From positions 2,162,001 through 2,226,000 of the forward strand of contig NZ_CP146101.1 in the NCBI RefSeq assembly GCF_037023745.1: a stretch of 64,000 nucleotides of DNA. Reading direction: 5' to 3'. The notes beneath the pieces are model-generated. The model saw only the letters and a list, made by a program, of their open reading frames with translations, was not told the DNA's origin and did no database searches. Of the stretch, positions 11,940 to 20,399 are shown in pieces (position 1 is the stretch's first letter; each line of letters begins with the position of its first letter). The translations under genes were made by a program, and so were the position numbers. The stretch comes from Streptomyces sp. SCSIO 30461 (GTDB taxonomy: Bacteria > Actinomycetota > Actinomycetes > Streptomycetales > Streptomycetaceae).

Positions 11940-12013
11940 GAACCGCCGGATGCGTGGCCCGCATGTCCGGTGGTGTGAGAGGAGGGACGGGCGACCCGTC
12001 CCTCCTACTCGAT
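11940..12013 (+). ncRNA. Group II intron domains V and VI
   Basis: GAACCGCCGGATGCG pairs with GCATGTCCGGTGGT around a GGCC loop region, giving the 34-base domain V hairpin with the ACCGCC strand used by IIC introns. It is followed by a GGAGGGACGGG/CCCGTCCCTCC domain VI stem and the 3' end CTACTCGAT. This catalytic part of the ribozyme looks intact, so the intron might still splice if maturase were supplied in trans. Confidence 0.8.
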
Positions 12014-12089
12014 TCCCTGGTCCCGGACAGGACCGCACCGGGGACCAATTCGGGTGCGGTGACGGTCCGTGGGTGCCTACGCTCGCTCC

Positions 12090-12851
12090 ATGACCGGCCC
12101 AGAAGTCCGGCGGATCAACGCCTTCGTGTCCGCGTTCGCCCGCCGCCGCGCCGCACATGCCGTCGACGTGCCGGGTGGCTTCGCCGTATACGACGACGCC
12201 TTCGCCCACTCCCATGCGGACAACCAGGTCGTCATCGACTCGCACGTCGACCCGGAGGCGCTGCCGGCGATCGCGGAAGAGACACTGGGACATCTGCCGC
12301 ACCGGATGATCTCCGTCCTCGGTGACGAAGCCGGAACGGCATGCGCGGGGCCGCTGATCCGCGCCGGATACGCGCACTCCACTGGTGTGGTCATGCTGCA
12401 CACGGGGTCGGTGCCGCCGGGGGGAACCGCGGAGGAAGTGGACCTGGACACGCTACGCGCTCCCCTCACTCGGAGCTGGCGGGGCTTTCTCCCTGACGTC
12501 GCGGACGAGGTGGTACGCCAGCTCGTCGACCGGCGCGAGGCGCGTCGGCGCGGTGCGCATGCCGTGCACTTCATCGGTGCCCGTACCGAGGAGGGCGAGG
12601 TCGCCTCCTGGGCCGACCTCTACGTGGACCCGGCCACGGGCATCGCGCAGATCGAGGACCTGGTCACCTCGGAGGCGCATCTGCGGCGCGGTCATGCCGA
12701 TGCCGTCCTGGGCTCGGCGCTGCGGCTGGCGGCCGACGCGGGCTGCGGCACCCGGTTCCTGCTCGCCGACGCGGTGGACTGGCCGCGGCACTGGTACGAG
12801 CGCCGCGGCTTCTCCGTCGTAGGCCGGACGCACTGGTTCGAACGCGTCTGA
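12090..12851 (+). CDS. GNAT-family acetyltransferase
   Basis: A 253-residue protein whose C-terminal half is a GNAT fold: EGEVASWADLYVDPATGIAQIEDLVTSEAHLRRGHADAVL carries the beta-strand and acetyl-CoA loop (RRGHAD in place of the usual RGxGxA), then RHWYERRGFSVVGR. The N-terminal half is a second, weaker GNAT-like segment, as in many actinobacterial homologues. The substrate is unknown. The ATG at 12,090 follows TACGCT (12,078-12,083) by six bases, suggesting a leaderless transcript; the frame opens slightly earlier at 12,069. It is the first host gene beyond the intron. Confidence 0.82.
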   Translation: MTGPEVRRINAFVSAFARRRAAHAVDVPGGFAVYDDAFAHSHADNQVVIDSHVDPEALPAIAEETLGHLPHRMISVLGDEAGTACAGPLIRAGYAHSTGVVMLHTGSVPPGGTAEEVDLDTLRAPLTRSWRGFLPDVADEVVRQLVDRREARRRGAHAVHFIGARTEEGEVASWADLYVDPATGIAQIEDLVTSEAHLRRGHADAVLGSALRLAADAGCGTRFLLADAVDWPRHWYERRGFSVVGRTHWFERV

Positions 12852-12899
12852 GCCGTGAGGCCACTGCGACGAACCGGCGGAACGCGGTCTGTCCGCCGG

Positions 12900-14054
12900 T
12901 CACAGCAGCCTGGTCTCGGCCTCGGGGAGTCCGGCCCACCAGTGGTGGTATCGGCCGTAGACCGCTGGATCGCGGTCCGCGAGCAGCGCGGTCAGGGAAC
13001 GGGCCTCGGCGGAGAGCCGATCCCAGGTGGCGTCCGGCAGGGTGTGGAAGGCGGTGGCCTCTATACCGGTGTCCACCTGGCGCCAGACCCCGGCGACGTA
13101 TCCATCGACCAGCAGGGTGGGCAGTACGTCGCCGTTTCGCCGGATCACCAGCGGGCGGTAGGCCGGGGGGATCACTCGGCTGCGGTCGGCGTACGCCAGC
13201 AGGACGCTGTCCCACATCGCCATGAGCCGGGCCGGTGCGGGTGTCTCGGCGGGTGGCCTGGAGGCACCGGGGAGGTCGAACAGCGTTGCGCCGTCCGGTC
13301 CCTGGAACTCTTCGACGGCATCGTCGAGAGTGCGCAGCGCCTCCCGGATGGCCGGCCGCTTCACCAGGGCGAACTGTGCGATGTCCGCCACCGACGCGGG
13401 CCCGAACCCCGACAGGTATCGCACGATGAGGCTCGGCAGGGAACCCCGTGCCGCCTCAGGATCCGTAGCAGGAGCCTCCGGACCGGCGGCGACGAAGGAC
13501 GGCCGTGGGCCGAATGACCAAGGCCCACCCATGGGGACGTGATGCAGCGGAGCGTATCCCTTCAGCCCCCACCAGGTGCTGTCCGCGGCCCGCACGGCGT
13601 CCGGGACCCCTTCGCCTGCTGCCCGCTCGGCGAGCCATGTCCTCATGTCGGTCGCGGTACGCGGTCGGTGGGTGAAGGCGAGCAGTTCCGGGAGCAGCGC
13701 GTTGGCGTCCGCGGGGGTCAGCCCTCCGGCGGTGAAACGCGTGCCGAGCCTGGCCGCGTGCAGCGTGGGCTGCATCGCCGCGCGGAAGACCGGATAGTCA
13801 TCGATGTGCACGGCATGGAGGGTGATGCGCATCAGGGTGGCCTTGACCACCGAGCGTGCGGTGAAGAGAGCGTCCAGGGCGGCCGGGTCAAAACCGCTGA
13901 GCCGGTTCCACAGCGCCACATAGGGCGAAGCCGGGTGCTGCGCCTGGAGTGCGACCACGTGCCGTACCCCGTCGAGTACGGTCAGCGGCGCACGTTCCAG
14001 GAGCAGTTGACGGCTCAGAGTCGACCGGTTGAGTTCCCGCGCGGAGATCATCAC
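12900..14054 (-). CDS. Winged-helix DNA-binding protein of the AlkZ/YcaQ (HTH_42) superfamily
   Basis: A 384-residue HTH_42 protein with tandem winged-helix architecture. LQAQHPASPYVALWNRL near residue 36 contains QAQ at the place of the QxQ/QxD catalytic motif of AlkZ-type DNA glycosylases, which unhook interstrand crosslinks. Later blocks are VKATLMRITLHAV, a DIAQFALVKRPAIREAL helix-turn-helix and GDVLPTLLVDGYVAGVW. Glycosylase activity is inference; many family members are uncharacterised. The start may be the GTG at 14,054 or the adjacent ATG at 14,051; neither has a good ribosome site. An inverted repeat overlaps the start codon. Confidence 0.82.
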   Translation of the reverse strand: MMISARELNRSTLSRQLLLERAPLTVLDGVRHVVALQAQHPASPYVALWNRLSGFDPAALDALFTARSVVKATLMRITLHAVHIDDYPVFRAAMQPTLHAARLGTRFTAGGLTPADANALLPELLAFTHRPRTATDMRTWLAERAAGEGVPDAVRAADSTWWGLKGYAPLHHVPMGGPWSFGPRPSFVAAGPEAPATDPEAARGSLPSLIVRYLSGFGPASVADIAQFALVKRPAIREALRTLDDAVEEFQGPDGATLFDLPGASRPPAETPAPARLMAMWDSVLLAYADRSRVIPPAYRPLVIRRNGDVLPTLLVDGYVAGVWRQVDTGIEATAFHTLPDATWDRLSAEARSLTALLADRDPAVYGRYHHWWAGLPEAETRLL

Positions 14055-14093
14055 ATCGTGTGATTCTGCCCCAGATGTGATGCCGCCGGGAGC

Positions 14094-14624
14094 TCAGGCG
14101 TGTGCGGCACCCATCAGATCGGAGAACTCGGCCGGACCGGCGACAAAGCCTCGGACGGCGGTGCGCAGCCGCCATGCGCCGCTGCCGTCGCGGGTGAACT
14201 CCGCGATCGTCGCGGCGGTGGCGCCGGGGACGCCGGACAGGTCGTCGGCGGCGAGTTCCACATGCCCGTCGAGGATCCGGACACCGGTGTTCGCGATGTC
14301 ACCGAACACCCTCTCGCTGCCGTGCTGCTGGATGACGACGCCGATCACGACCCGCGTGTACTCGTCGGCGAGGCGATCGAGCTCCAGGGTCATGACCTCG
14401 TCCGGACCGAACCCCTGACCGGTCTTGCTGTCCCGGTTGAGGGTGATGGTGCCGTCGGGGGAGCGGCTGCCGAAGTGCACCAGATACGCAGGGGAGCCGT
14501 GTGGCGCGTCCGCCCGGTAGGTCGCCGCCACGAGATCCAGGTCGGTGGCCGCCGTGCCGAGGGCACTGGGATCCCACTTGAGCGTCACCTGGACCTTGCC
14601 GAGGCCCTTGCTGAGGCTGCTCAT
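14094..14624 (-). CDS. TerD-family (tellurite resistance/calcium-binding stress) protein
   Basis: A 176-residue TerD-fold protein. Family features are KVQVTLKWDP near the start, LDLVAATYR, VHFGSRSPDGTITLNRDSKTGQG and DIANTGVRIL. The ATG at 14,624 follows AAGGGGA. TerD proteins in Streptomyces occur in many copies and are linked to stress or differentiation; here the DLD pattern of calcium-binding TerD loops is partly kept (ATDLDLVAA). It lies 39 bases upstream of the AlkZ-like gene on the same strand, so the two may be co-transcribed. Confidence 0.88.
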   Translation of the reverse strand: MSSLSKGLGKVQVTLKWDPSALGTAATDLDLVAATYRADAPHGSPAYLVHFGSRSPDGTITLNRDSKTGQGFGPDEVMTLELDRLADEYTRVVIGVVIQQHGSERVFGDIANTGVRILDGHVELAADDLSGVPGATAATIAEFTRDGSGAWRLRTAVRGFVAGPAEFSDLMGAAHA

Positions 14625-14758
14625 TCTGATTCCCCTTCTTCTTCCCGGACCGTCCCATACGTCAACATCCTTTGCACGAACCCATGTTGTCACGCTCACT
14701 GGGAGGAGGTCTCGTCGGAACGTGACCGGCGCCACGTCGGGCGCCGTACGATGGCGCG

Positions 14759-15364
14759 GTGCTGGTCAAGTGGATTCGCTGCACCGTGGTGGACCGTCGG
14801 GGGTTCGAGCGGGGGCAGCGAAAGTGGGCGGGGCTGCTGGGTGAGCCGGGATTCCGGGGACAAGGCGGAGGGTGGAGTCGTAGGCGGCCGGGTGTCGCCC
14901 ATGTCTTCGCGTTCTGGGAGACGCGTGCGTTCTACGACTCGTTCATGGCGCGCTCGCATGACCGGCTTGCGGTGGCGCAGTCCGGGACGTTCAAGGACCC
15001 TCAGGCCAAGATCTTCGATTACCGCTTCGATGTGAAGACGGGCTTCGAGCCCCGCTTCACGGATGCCGATGTGGTGCGCGTCGCCCACTGCCGGGTGCAC
15101 GAGCACCGGGTCGAGCACTTCTCGCTGATGCAGGAGAAGGTGTGGAACCCGGCGATGGCGGGGTCGCCGGGAATGGTGCGGGGCCTCTTCGGCGAGGCGC
15201 CGGGCAACGAGTTCCTGGTGCTGTCCATGTGGCAGTCGGCCGCCGAGCACGGCAAGTACCGCGTCGAGCGGGTGGAGCGCCTCTCGCTGCGAGCGCAGAC
15301 AGAGGTGGACATCGCGGCGCTCACCGGCGACGTCGTGGAACTCGAGGCTTCCTGGACGGTCTGA
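14759..15364 (+). CDS. DUF4937-type conserved hypothetical protein
   Basis: A 201-residue cytoplasmic protein beginning VLVKWIRCTVVDRRGFERG, with two ferredoxin-like (dimeric alpha-beta barrel, monooxygenase-like) repeats suggested by repeated patterns such as VFAFWETRAFYDSFM and LSMWQSAAEHGKYR. DUF4937 is assigned from memory; no function is known. The GTG at 14,759 follows TACGAT (14,747-14,752) by six bases, a leaderless arrangement. It is divergent from terD. Confidence 0.75.
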   Translation: MLVKWIRCTVVDRRGFERGQRKWAGLLGEPGFRGQGGGWSRRRPGVAHVFAFWETRAFYDSFMARSHDRLAVAQSGTFKDPQAKIFDYRFDVKTGFEPRFTDADVVRVAHCRVHEHRVEHFSLMQEKVWNPAMAGSPGMVRGLFGEAPGNEFLVLSMWQSAAEHGKYRVERVERLSLRAQTEVDIAALTGDVVELEASWTV

Positions 15365-15443
15365 GGCGATGGACCGCCGGGGCGCCGGGCGGGAACAGCA
15401 GGCGCGGCGGCGGTGCCGTACCCATCGATCTAGTGTTTGTCGT

Positions 15444-16127
15444 ATGGCGCGACCGCGGTGCATCGTTCTCGTCCGGCACGGCGAGTCGGAGGGAAACGCC
15501 GACGACTCCGTGTACGAGCGTGAGCCCGACCATGCCCTGCGACTCACCGAGCGCGGATGGCGCCAGGCGGAGGAGACCGGTTCGCATCTGCGTGAGCTCT
15601 TCGGTAACGACCGGATCAGCGTCTATGTCTCGCCCTACCGCAGGACCCATCAGACCTACAAGGCGTTCCATCTCGACCCGAGGCTCGTACGGGTCAGAGA
15701 GGAGCCCAGGCTGCGTGAGCAGGACTGGGGAAACTGGCAGGATCGGGACGATGTGCGGCTGCAGAAGGCTTACCGCGACGCATACGGGCACTTCTTCTAC
15801 CGCCTGCCGCAGGGGGAGTCGGGCGCCGATGTCTACGACCGGGTGGGAGCGTTCCTGGAGAGCCTCTACCGGAGCTTCGAAGCGCCGGATCATCCGCCCA
15901 ACGTGTTGATCGTCACCCATGGGCTGACCATGCGGCTGTTCTGTATGCGGTGGTTCCACTGGACGGTCGCGGAATTCGAGTCGCTGTCCAACCCGGACAA
16001 CGGCGAGACGCGGATGTTGCTGCTCGGGGACGACGGGCGGTACACACTGGACCGGCCCTTCGAGCGCTGGTGTGTTCCCGAGTCGTATGCGGACCACCCG
16101 ATAGAGTGGCCGTGCGATGAGCGCTGA
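15444..16127 (+). CDS. Histidine phosphatase (phosphoglycerate-mutase-like) family protein
   Basis: A 227-residue branch-1 histidine phosphatase: the phospho-accepting RHGES lies at residues 11-15, YVSPYRRTHQT supplies the second arginine, and VLIVTHGLTMR the second histidine. The substrate is not evident. The ATG at 15,444 is seven bases after TAGTGT (15,431-15,436), so the transcript is probably leaderless; upstream in-frame sequence is Arg-rich and non-conserved. Its last 11 bases overlap the ADP-ribosylglycohydrolase gene, indicating translational coupling. Confidence 0.9.
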   Translation: MARPRCIVLVRHGESEGNADDSVYEREPDHALRLTERGWRQAEETGSHLRELFGNDRISVYVSPYRRTHQTYKAFHLDPRLVRVREEPRLREQDWGNWQDRDDVRLQKAYRDAYGHFFYRLPQGESGADVYDRVGAFLESLYRSFEAPDHPPNVLIVTHGLTMRLFCMRWFHWTVAEFESLSNPDNGETRMLLLGDDGRYTLDRPFERWCVPESYADHPIEWPCDER

Positions 16128-17133
16128 CCTCCCCCCTGACAACCCCCTCGGTTCCGCCGAGGCGTCCGCATCCGTTGACTCCGGCGCCGCCAGGGCCGGT
16201 GATGCCGACGCTACCGTTGGTGACTCCGCCGTCACTCATGATCCCGATCGGCGTTTCGCCCGTGCCCTGGCCAGCCTGCGCGGGCTGGCCGTCGGAGATG
16301 CCCTGGGTTCCCAGTTCTTCGTTCCCTCGAACTATCCGCTACTGAAGCGGTGCGAACTGCCGGACGGGCAGTGGCAGTGGACCGACGACACCGAGATGGC
16401 CTGCTCCGTGCTGGCGGTGCTGGTCTCGCACCAGCGTGTCGACCAGGACGCGCTCGCGCGTTCGTTCGCCGAGCACCATGATTTCGACCGCGGCTACGGG
16501 CCCGCTGTGAACCGGATGCTCCGGCTGGTCCGTGAGGGCGGCGACTGGCGTGAACTCGCCTCGGCACTGTTCAACGGCCAGGGATCGTGGGGCAACGGCT
16601 CGGCGATGCGGATCGCCCCCCTCGGCGCGTGGTACGCCGATGACCCGGAGCAGGCCACACACCAGGCGGAGATCTCGTCCTACACGACGCACCAGCACCG
16701 TGAGGCCGTCGTGGGCAGCATGGCCGTCGCGGCGGCCGCCGCGCTGGTCGCCTCGCCTTCCGGGCCGCCCACCCCCGGCGACCTGCTCGATGGCGTGGTG
16801 GCCCTCGTGCCGCGCAGCGCGGTAGGTGCCGGGCTGCGCCGAGCGCGCGACATGCTCGACTACGGCGACGCTGCGACGGTCGCCGCCGTCCTGGGCAGCG
16901 GGCGCCGTACGAGCGCGCATGACACGGTGCCGTTTGCACTCTGGTCGGCTGCCCGTGCACTCGGCGACTACGAGCAGGCTTTCTGGACAACCGCCCAGGT
17001 GGGCGGGGATGTGGACACGACCTGCGCCATCGCGGGCGGCATCGTCGCCGCGGCCGGGTCCGGAGCCCCGCCCGCCCATTGGCTGGAGCGCACCGAGACC
17101 CTGCCGTCCTGGCTCCCCACGGGCCGGGCTTGA
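16117..17133 (+). CDS. ADP-ribosylglycohydrolase (ARH/DraG-like) family protein
   Basis: A 338-residue protein of the family that removes ADP-ribose from proteins or small molecules using two Mg ions. Metal-site motifs are complete: GDALGSQF near the start of the fold, QWTDDTEMA, GSWGNGSAMRIAPLG and GGDVDTTCAIAGGIVAA. About 45 residues of acidic, Ala-rich N-terminal extension precede the fold. It overlaps the upstream phosphatase gene by 11 bases, so both are likely made together; whether they act on one nucleotide pathway is speculation. Confidence 0.92.
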   Translation: MSADLPPDNPLGSAEASASVDSGAARAGDADATVGDSAVTHDPDRRFARALASLRGLAVGDALGSQFFVPSNYPLLKRCELPDGQWQWTDDTEMACSVLAVLVSHQRVDQDALARSFAEHHDFDRGYGPAVNRMLRLVREGGDWRELASALFNGQGSWGNGSAMRIAPLGAWYADDPEQATHQAEISSYTTHQHREAVVGSMAVAAAAALVASPSGPPTPGDLLDGVVALVPRSAVGAGLRRARDMLDYGDAATVAAVLGSGRRTSAHDTVPFALWSAARALGDYEQAFWTTAQVGGDVDTTCAIAGGIVAAAGSGAPPAHWLERTETLPSWLPTGRA

Positions 17134-17363
17134 CCGGTCCGGACGCGGCCGCGGCCGGGGAGCACAGAGGCACAGGGTGTGTCACGATCTTGCCACAGCG
17201 TGCGAGTGGCTGACCCACGCGTCTGACGTCGTGGCTGATCGGAGGGTTACCCTTCGGCCACACCCCGGCTGATCAGCTGATCATCAGAGTCGGGCGTCAG
17301 TGATGTACCGGGACCGTCGTACCACCCACGCGGTGGGAGAGGTGCCGGTCGGGAGGGGGACCC

Positions 17364-19157
17364 GTGTCCGACGTACCGTCCAGGCAGCCTGGAGCCGAAC
17401 CGGCGCCGGATGACCGCAAGGGTGCCGGGATGCCGGTCGGGGACGGCGCAACCGCCGCCCCGAGCGGCTCCGGAGCCTCGGCACGAACGCCCGCCGCAGC
17501 CCCGGCCGGTCCCACCGGGCCGCCCGGCCCTCGGTCCGCGGCCGGTACGGGGCACGGCCCGGCAGCCGCCTGGCCTCCACCCGGGCGACCCTGGCCGCCT
17601 CCGGTGCGGCGTCCCGAGCCGCTGCTCGCGCGCATCCGACCGGCCGCGCCTGCTCCCATACGCGCGGCGACCCTGTGGTGCGTCCTCGCCGCCGCGCTGC
17701 TGAGCGCGCTGCTGCTGGGGGATGGGCTCGGGCCGAATCTGCTGATCGTGGCCGTACCGGCCGCGCTCGCCGCCTACTTCTCCGCGCGGGCCGCCGGTCG
17801 CAGGCCCCGCCCCTGGACCGTGGCCTGGATCGTCGGAGTGTCGGCCCTCCTTGCCGTTCCCGCGCTGTCGGACGCCGGTTGGCCCTCCTTCCTCGCGGTC
17901 GTGTCTGCGATCACGGCTGGTGCGATCGCTCTGCACGGTGGGCGCAGGTGGTCCGGCGTACTCCTCGCCCCGGCCGGTCTGTTCGACTCGCTGGCCACCG
18001 GAACGGCCTGGGGCTGGCGCGGGGTGCGCGAGCGGTACGGAGCGCGTGGCCGCTCCGGGCCAGTGGTCCGCACCATCGCCGTGGCGGTGGGCCTGGTCGT
18101 CGTGTTCGGGGCGCTGTTCGCCGGTGCGGACGCCGCTTTCGCGGATCTGCTCGGAGAGCTGATCCCCGATGTGTCCCTGGTCGACGGCCCCTGGCGGTTC
18201 TTCCTCTTCGTCGTGGGCCTGTTCACCGCCCTTGCGATGGCGCGTGCGGCGGCTGCCCCGCTCCGCTGGGACCGGGTGGCCGTGCGGGCCGGAAAGCCCC
18301 GAGGCCGTTTCGAGTGGGCGGTTCCGCTCATGGTGCTCAATCTGCTTTTCGCGGCCTTCATAGCGGTTCAGCTCGCCGTGCTCTTCGGCGGCTACGACAA
18401 GGTGCTGAGGGAGACCGGACTGACCTATGCCGAGTACGCGCGCCAGGGCTTCTGGCAACTGCTCTGGGCCACCCAGCTCGTGCTCATCGTCATCGGTCTG
18501 GCGCTGCGCTGGGCTCCACGGGGCGGCTCACGCGACCGCGCCCTGGTGCGCGGTGTGCTGGGGACGCTGTGCCTGCTCACGCTGGTGGTGGTGGCCTCGG
18601 CGCTGCGCAGGATGGATCTCTACGTCGACGCGTACGGGCTGACCCGGCTGAGGGTCTCCGTGGCCGCGATGGAGCTGTGGCTCGGGCTGGTGATCATCCT
18701 GATCATCGGAGCGGGACTCCTGGGTGGCCGCTGGCTGCCGCGGGCGATCGTGGGCAGCGCCGTGGCAGCGGTGCTCGCGTTCGGGCTCGTCTCGCCTGAC
18801 GCGTTGATCGCCGAGCGCGGTGTGCAGCGTCACGAGGAGACCGGGAAGATCGACGTCGGCTATCTGGCGGGCCTGTCAGCGGACGCCGTACCGGCCCTGG
18901 ACCGGTTGCCCGAACCCGTCCGGTCCTGCGCGCTCTCCGGAATCGCCAGCGACCTGGAGCGGACGGACAGCCCGTGGTACGCGATCAGCTGGAGCCAGGC
19001 CCGGGCCAGGGCGATCCTCAGCGAGCGCCCGGTCGAAGCCGGAACCTCCCATTGCCCGGGCAGCGTTCGCCGGCAGTCACCGGTGGGCGAACGCGACTCG
19101 CACGGCGACGAGTACGAGGATGAGTCCCAATACGACCCCGGCACCGGAATGGACTGA
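17364..19157 (+). CDS. Polytopic membrane protein, DUF4153/DUF4173 type
   Basis: A 597-residue protein with a cytoplasmic Pro/Ala-rich N-terminus of about 85 residues followed by about a dozen hydrophobic helices: LWCVLAAALLSALLLG, LIVAVPAALAAYFSA, TVAWIVGVSALLAVP and others. The central ADAAFADLLGE after a transmembrane helix is typical of DUF4153/4173 proteins. A soluble C-terminal part from about residue 490 has conserved Cys-containing segments. The GTG at 17,364 follows GGGAGGGGG. Its function is unknown; it may sense or transport something at the membrane. Confidence 0.78.
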   Translation: MSDVPSRQPGAEPAPDDRKGAGMPVGDGATAAPSGSGASARTPAAAPAGPTGPPGPRSAAGTGHGPAAAWPPPGRPWPPPVRRPEPLLARIRPAAPAPIRAATLWCVLAAALLSALLLGDGLGPNLLIVAVPAALAAYFSARAAGRRPRPWTVAWIVGVSALLAVPALSDAGWPSFLAVVSAITAGAIALHGGRRWSGVLLAPAGLFDSLATGTAWGWRGVRERYGARGRSGPVVRTIAVAVGLVVVFGALFAGADAAFADLLGELIPDVSLVDGPWRFFLFVVGLFTALAMARAAAAPLRWDRVAVRAGKPRGRFEWAVPLMVLNLLFAAFIAVQLAVLFGGYDKVLRETGLTYAEYARQGFWQLLWATQLVLIVIGLALRWAPRGGSRDRALVRGVLGTLCLLTLVVVASALRRMDLYVDAYGLTRLRVSVAAMELWLGLVIILIIGAGLLGGRWLPRAIVGSAVAAVLAFGLVSPDALIAERGVQRHEETGKIDVGYLAGLSADAVPALDRLPEPVRSCALSGIASDLERTDSPWYAISWSQARARAILSERPVEAGTSHCPGSVRRQSPVGERDSHGDEYEDESQYDPGTGMD

Positions 19158-19584
19158 CGGCGCTCACCCGGACCGCCCGCACCGCCTTCAATCGTTGCTC
19201 TCCTGCGCCGACTTCACGATCGGCGCGGCCCGGCCCGCGCGGACCTGTGGCCTGGGTCCGGCAACGTTCCCTGATCCTCGGTTCACGAGTGCGACGGGGA
19301 GGTCGCTGCCGAGTGTCTACGCGAGACGCTCGCCGACGGGGTCGCCGGGCTCGCCTTGCGACTCCCGCTCGATGTCATTCGGGAGTAAGGCAAGGGAATC
19401 GAGTCCGGGGTCGCTACGGCCACGCGTCATGGAAAGCTTCGTCAGCGAGGTGATCCCGGCGCATTCGAGAGGCCCCGCCAGCGTGCGCGAAAGCGAATCA
19501 TGGGCTCGCTCCGGCCCTGGGTGATCCGTAGATCGACAGCCGGGGTGTCGCGACCAGTCGGAGCGGCGTACGCTGACTGGCGCC
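19158..19584. other. 427-base intergenic region without recognised gene
   Basis: Open frames here look like shadows or chance frames: they have no ribosome sites and no recognisable protein. Just before rnhB a TACGCT hexamer (19,569-19,574) lies ten bases from the ATG and is a plausible -10 element. Nothing else stands out. Confidence 0.5.
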
Positions 19585-20295
19585 ATGCCGTACGAACCAC
19601 CCACTCACACCGTCGAGCGATCGCTCCGGGCCACCACCGGTGCCAAGATCATCGCGGGAGTCGACGAGGTCGGGCGCGGGGCCTGGGCAGGGCCGGTCAC
19701 GGTTTGCGCCGCCATCACGGGACTCCGCAGGCCTCCCGCCGGTCTCACCGACTCCAAACTGATCAGTCCCAAGCGCCGTGCGGAGCTGGCTGGGCAACTG
19801 GAGCAGTGGGTCACCTCGCACGCCCTCGGGCACGCCGGTCCGCAGGAGATCGACGAGCTGGGTATGACCGCGGCGCTCCGGCTCGCCGCCGTGCGGGCGC
19901 TGGACGGGCTGCCGGTCCGTCCCGACGCGGTGATCCTCGATGGCAAGCACGACTACCTCGGGCTGCCCTGGCGCGTCCGCACGGTCATCAAGGGCGACCG
20001 GTCCTGTGTGGCGGTCGCCGCCGCCTCGGTGATCGCCAAGGTGCGCAGAGACGCGATGATGGCCGAACTCGGGATGGAGCCGGTGTGCGAAGGCTTCGGA
20101 TTCGCCGACAACGCCGGCTACCCCTCTCCCGTGCACAAGGCGGCACTGGAGGAGCGCGGCCCCACCCGGTACCACCGGCTGTCCTGGGCGTTTCTCGACG
20201 GGCTGCCGCGGTGGCGTCATTTGAAGAAGGTCCGCGTCCCGGCAGGGGCGGCGGCTGTCCTGGAGAGTGAGGGCCAACTCGGCTTCGACTTCTGA
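19585..20295 (+). CDS. rnhB: Ribonuclease HII
   Basis: Cuts RNA-DNA hybrids and single ribonucleotides in DNA. The 236-residue enzyme shows [13 protein letters not shown] (Asp-Glu pair near residues 26-27), [12 protein letters not shown], the third catalytic Asp in DAVILDGKH and [15 protein letters not shown] with the fourth acidic residue. The length is normal. A -10-like TACGCT lies ten bases upstream. It is followed at about 100 bases by an unrelated-looking gene on the same strand. Confidence 0.95.
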   Translation: MPYEPPTHTVERSLRATTGAKIIAGVDEVGRGAWAGPVTVCAAITGLRRPPAGLTDSKLISPKRRAELAGQLEQWVTSHALGHAGPQEIDELGMTAALRLAAVRALDGLPVRPDAVILDGKHDYLGLPWRVRTVIKGDRSCVAVAAASVIAKVRRDAMMAELGMEPVCEGFGFADNAGYPSPVHKAALEERGPTRYHRLSWAFLDGLPRWRHLKKVRVPAGAAAVLESEGQLGFDF

Positions 20296-20399
20296 CCGGA
20301 CCGGTCGGCGGCGCTGTGAGGCGTGGCCGACCCCATGGATCGCACTCATGTGCCCACCCGCCGCTGCCAGGCGCACCGGCGTTTGATAGATATCATCCC

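Larger units (their letters stand above)
8724..12013 (+). mobile_element. Group IIC intron, degenerate, interrupted by IS110 and cargo DNA
   Basis: The 5' end GTGCGCCCAGCATGGGC at 8724, the block around CTTACCTGGGGAGATCTG (about 8977-8995), AAGTCAGCAGAGGCC (about 9068-9082) and GGGAAGGGCCGAACA (about 9114-9128) match the domain I-III pattern of the group IIC class (Oceanobacillus-type) from memory. Domain V with the IIC-style ACCGCC strand starts at 11940, and a domain VI hairpin ends in CTACTCGAT at 12013. Domain IV holds a small unknown gene, an IS110 element and a broken RT gene. At 3,290 bases it is far longer than a normal intron of this class. Exact ends are inferred from consensus. Confidence 0.87.
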
